A stretch of DNA of 24,731 nucleotides, from the NCBI GenBank assembly GCA_031555175.1, contig JAVBUP010000041.1:1-24731 (forward strand), given 5' to 3'. The position numbers were made by a program, and so were the translations under genes. Source of the stretch: JAVBUP01 sp031555175. Lineage in GTDB: Bacteria > Bacillota_I > Bacilli_A > Erysipelotrichales > Coprobacillaceae. Position 1 is the first letter of the stretch. Each line of letters starts with the position of its first letter. Below are positions 24,655-24,731 of this stretch, in pieces. Under the pieces are notes generated by a model. The model did not search any database. It had not been told where the DNA came from and worked only from the letters and a program-made list of their open reading frames with translations.

Positions 24655-24676
24655 TGATATAATATAGATAGGTGAT
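24655..24676 (+). promoter_or_regulatory. Extended -10 promoter and RBS of the last gene
   Basis: TGaTATAAT (24655-24663) and AGGTGAT (24670-24676) precede the ATG at 24681. Confidence 0.55.
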
Positions 24677-24680
24677 AACT

Positions 24681-24731
24681 ATGATTTCTAAACATTCTAA
24701 TGCGAATAAAAAAACGATGCAGATGGTTGAT
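24681..24731 (+). CDS. Start of a gene running off the window (partial)
   Basis: Seventeen codons are visible (MISKHSNANKKTMQMVD), with a good promoter and Shine-Dalgarno, so a real gene start is likely. The visible residues are too few to name a family. It is divergent from the histidine kinase operon and could be a related function. Confidence 0.6.
   Translation, partial: MISKHSNANKKTMQMVD

Noticed and set aside
1..24731. CRISPR arrays, insertion sequences, tRNA or rRNA genes
   Set aside because: I saw no regularly spaced repeats, transposase motifs, or tRNA/rRNA-like sequences.

Overview
The window is strongly AT-rich and densely coded. It has short gaps, Shine-Dalgarno sites before most genes, many U-tailed intrinsic terminators and mostly extended -10 promoters. 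Gene content and order (cdaA-cdaR-glmM, polA-mutM, dnaB-dnaI of the Firmicute type, pfkA-pyk, an LPXTG-anchored protein, an ECF S component) point to a low-GC Gram-positive bacterium. Bacilli/Erysipelotrichia-like or a walled relative of the Mollicutes fits best; the genus cannot be read from the sequence. All 21 complete genes end in TAA (14) or TAG (7), none in TGA, while tryptophan is encoded by TGG.

Layout. 1-1662: a possible gene tail at the edge, a VOC/glyoxalase-fold protein, and an RpiR/SIS regulator whose promoter is covered by a perfect 12-bp inverted repeat. 1791-6162: cdaA-cdaR-glmM (c-di-AMP synthesis, its membrane regulator, and the first dedicated step of cell-wall amino-sugar synthesis), then an ECF transporter S component placed directly behind the glmM terminator. 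6298-7521: an MFS transporter. 7654-11655: polA-mutM-LUD-domain gene (DNA repair plus a LutC-like protein). 11794-12993: a DHA3-type MFS exporter. 13116-13388 (minus): a DUF1294 membrane protein. 13492-15638: dnaB-dnaI, the primosome helicase-loading pair. 15776-19033: pfkA-pyk-PfkB-type kinase (lower glycolysis plus a sugar kinase). 19085-20203: an aldo/keto reductase with a ferredoxin-like tail. 20251-24457 (minus): an LPXTG surface protein predicted to be a seven-bladed beta-propeller, a 645-bp gap without a convincing gene, a response regulator with a SARP-like winged helix, and its LytS-type histidine kinase. A plus-strand gene begins at 24681 and runs off the window.

The most interesting part is the right end. 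A 30-bp element (26 of 30 identical) lies upstream of both the LPXTG propeller gene and the histidine kinase gene, in the same orientation to each. It includes a -10-like hexamer, and unlike most promoters here it has no TG extension. This suggests that the two-component system controls both itself and the surface protein. Other points of note are terminators with stop codons in their loops, genes that start directly behind terminators, a CdaR with an unusually long cytosolic N-terminal part, and a leader-like set of competing hairpins before the last gene.
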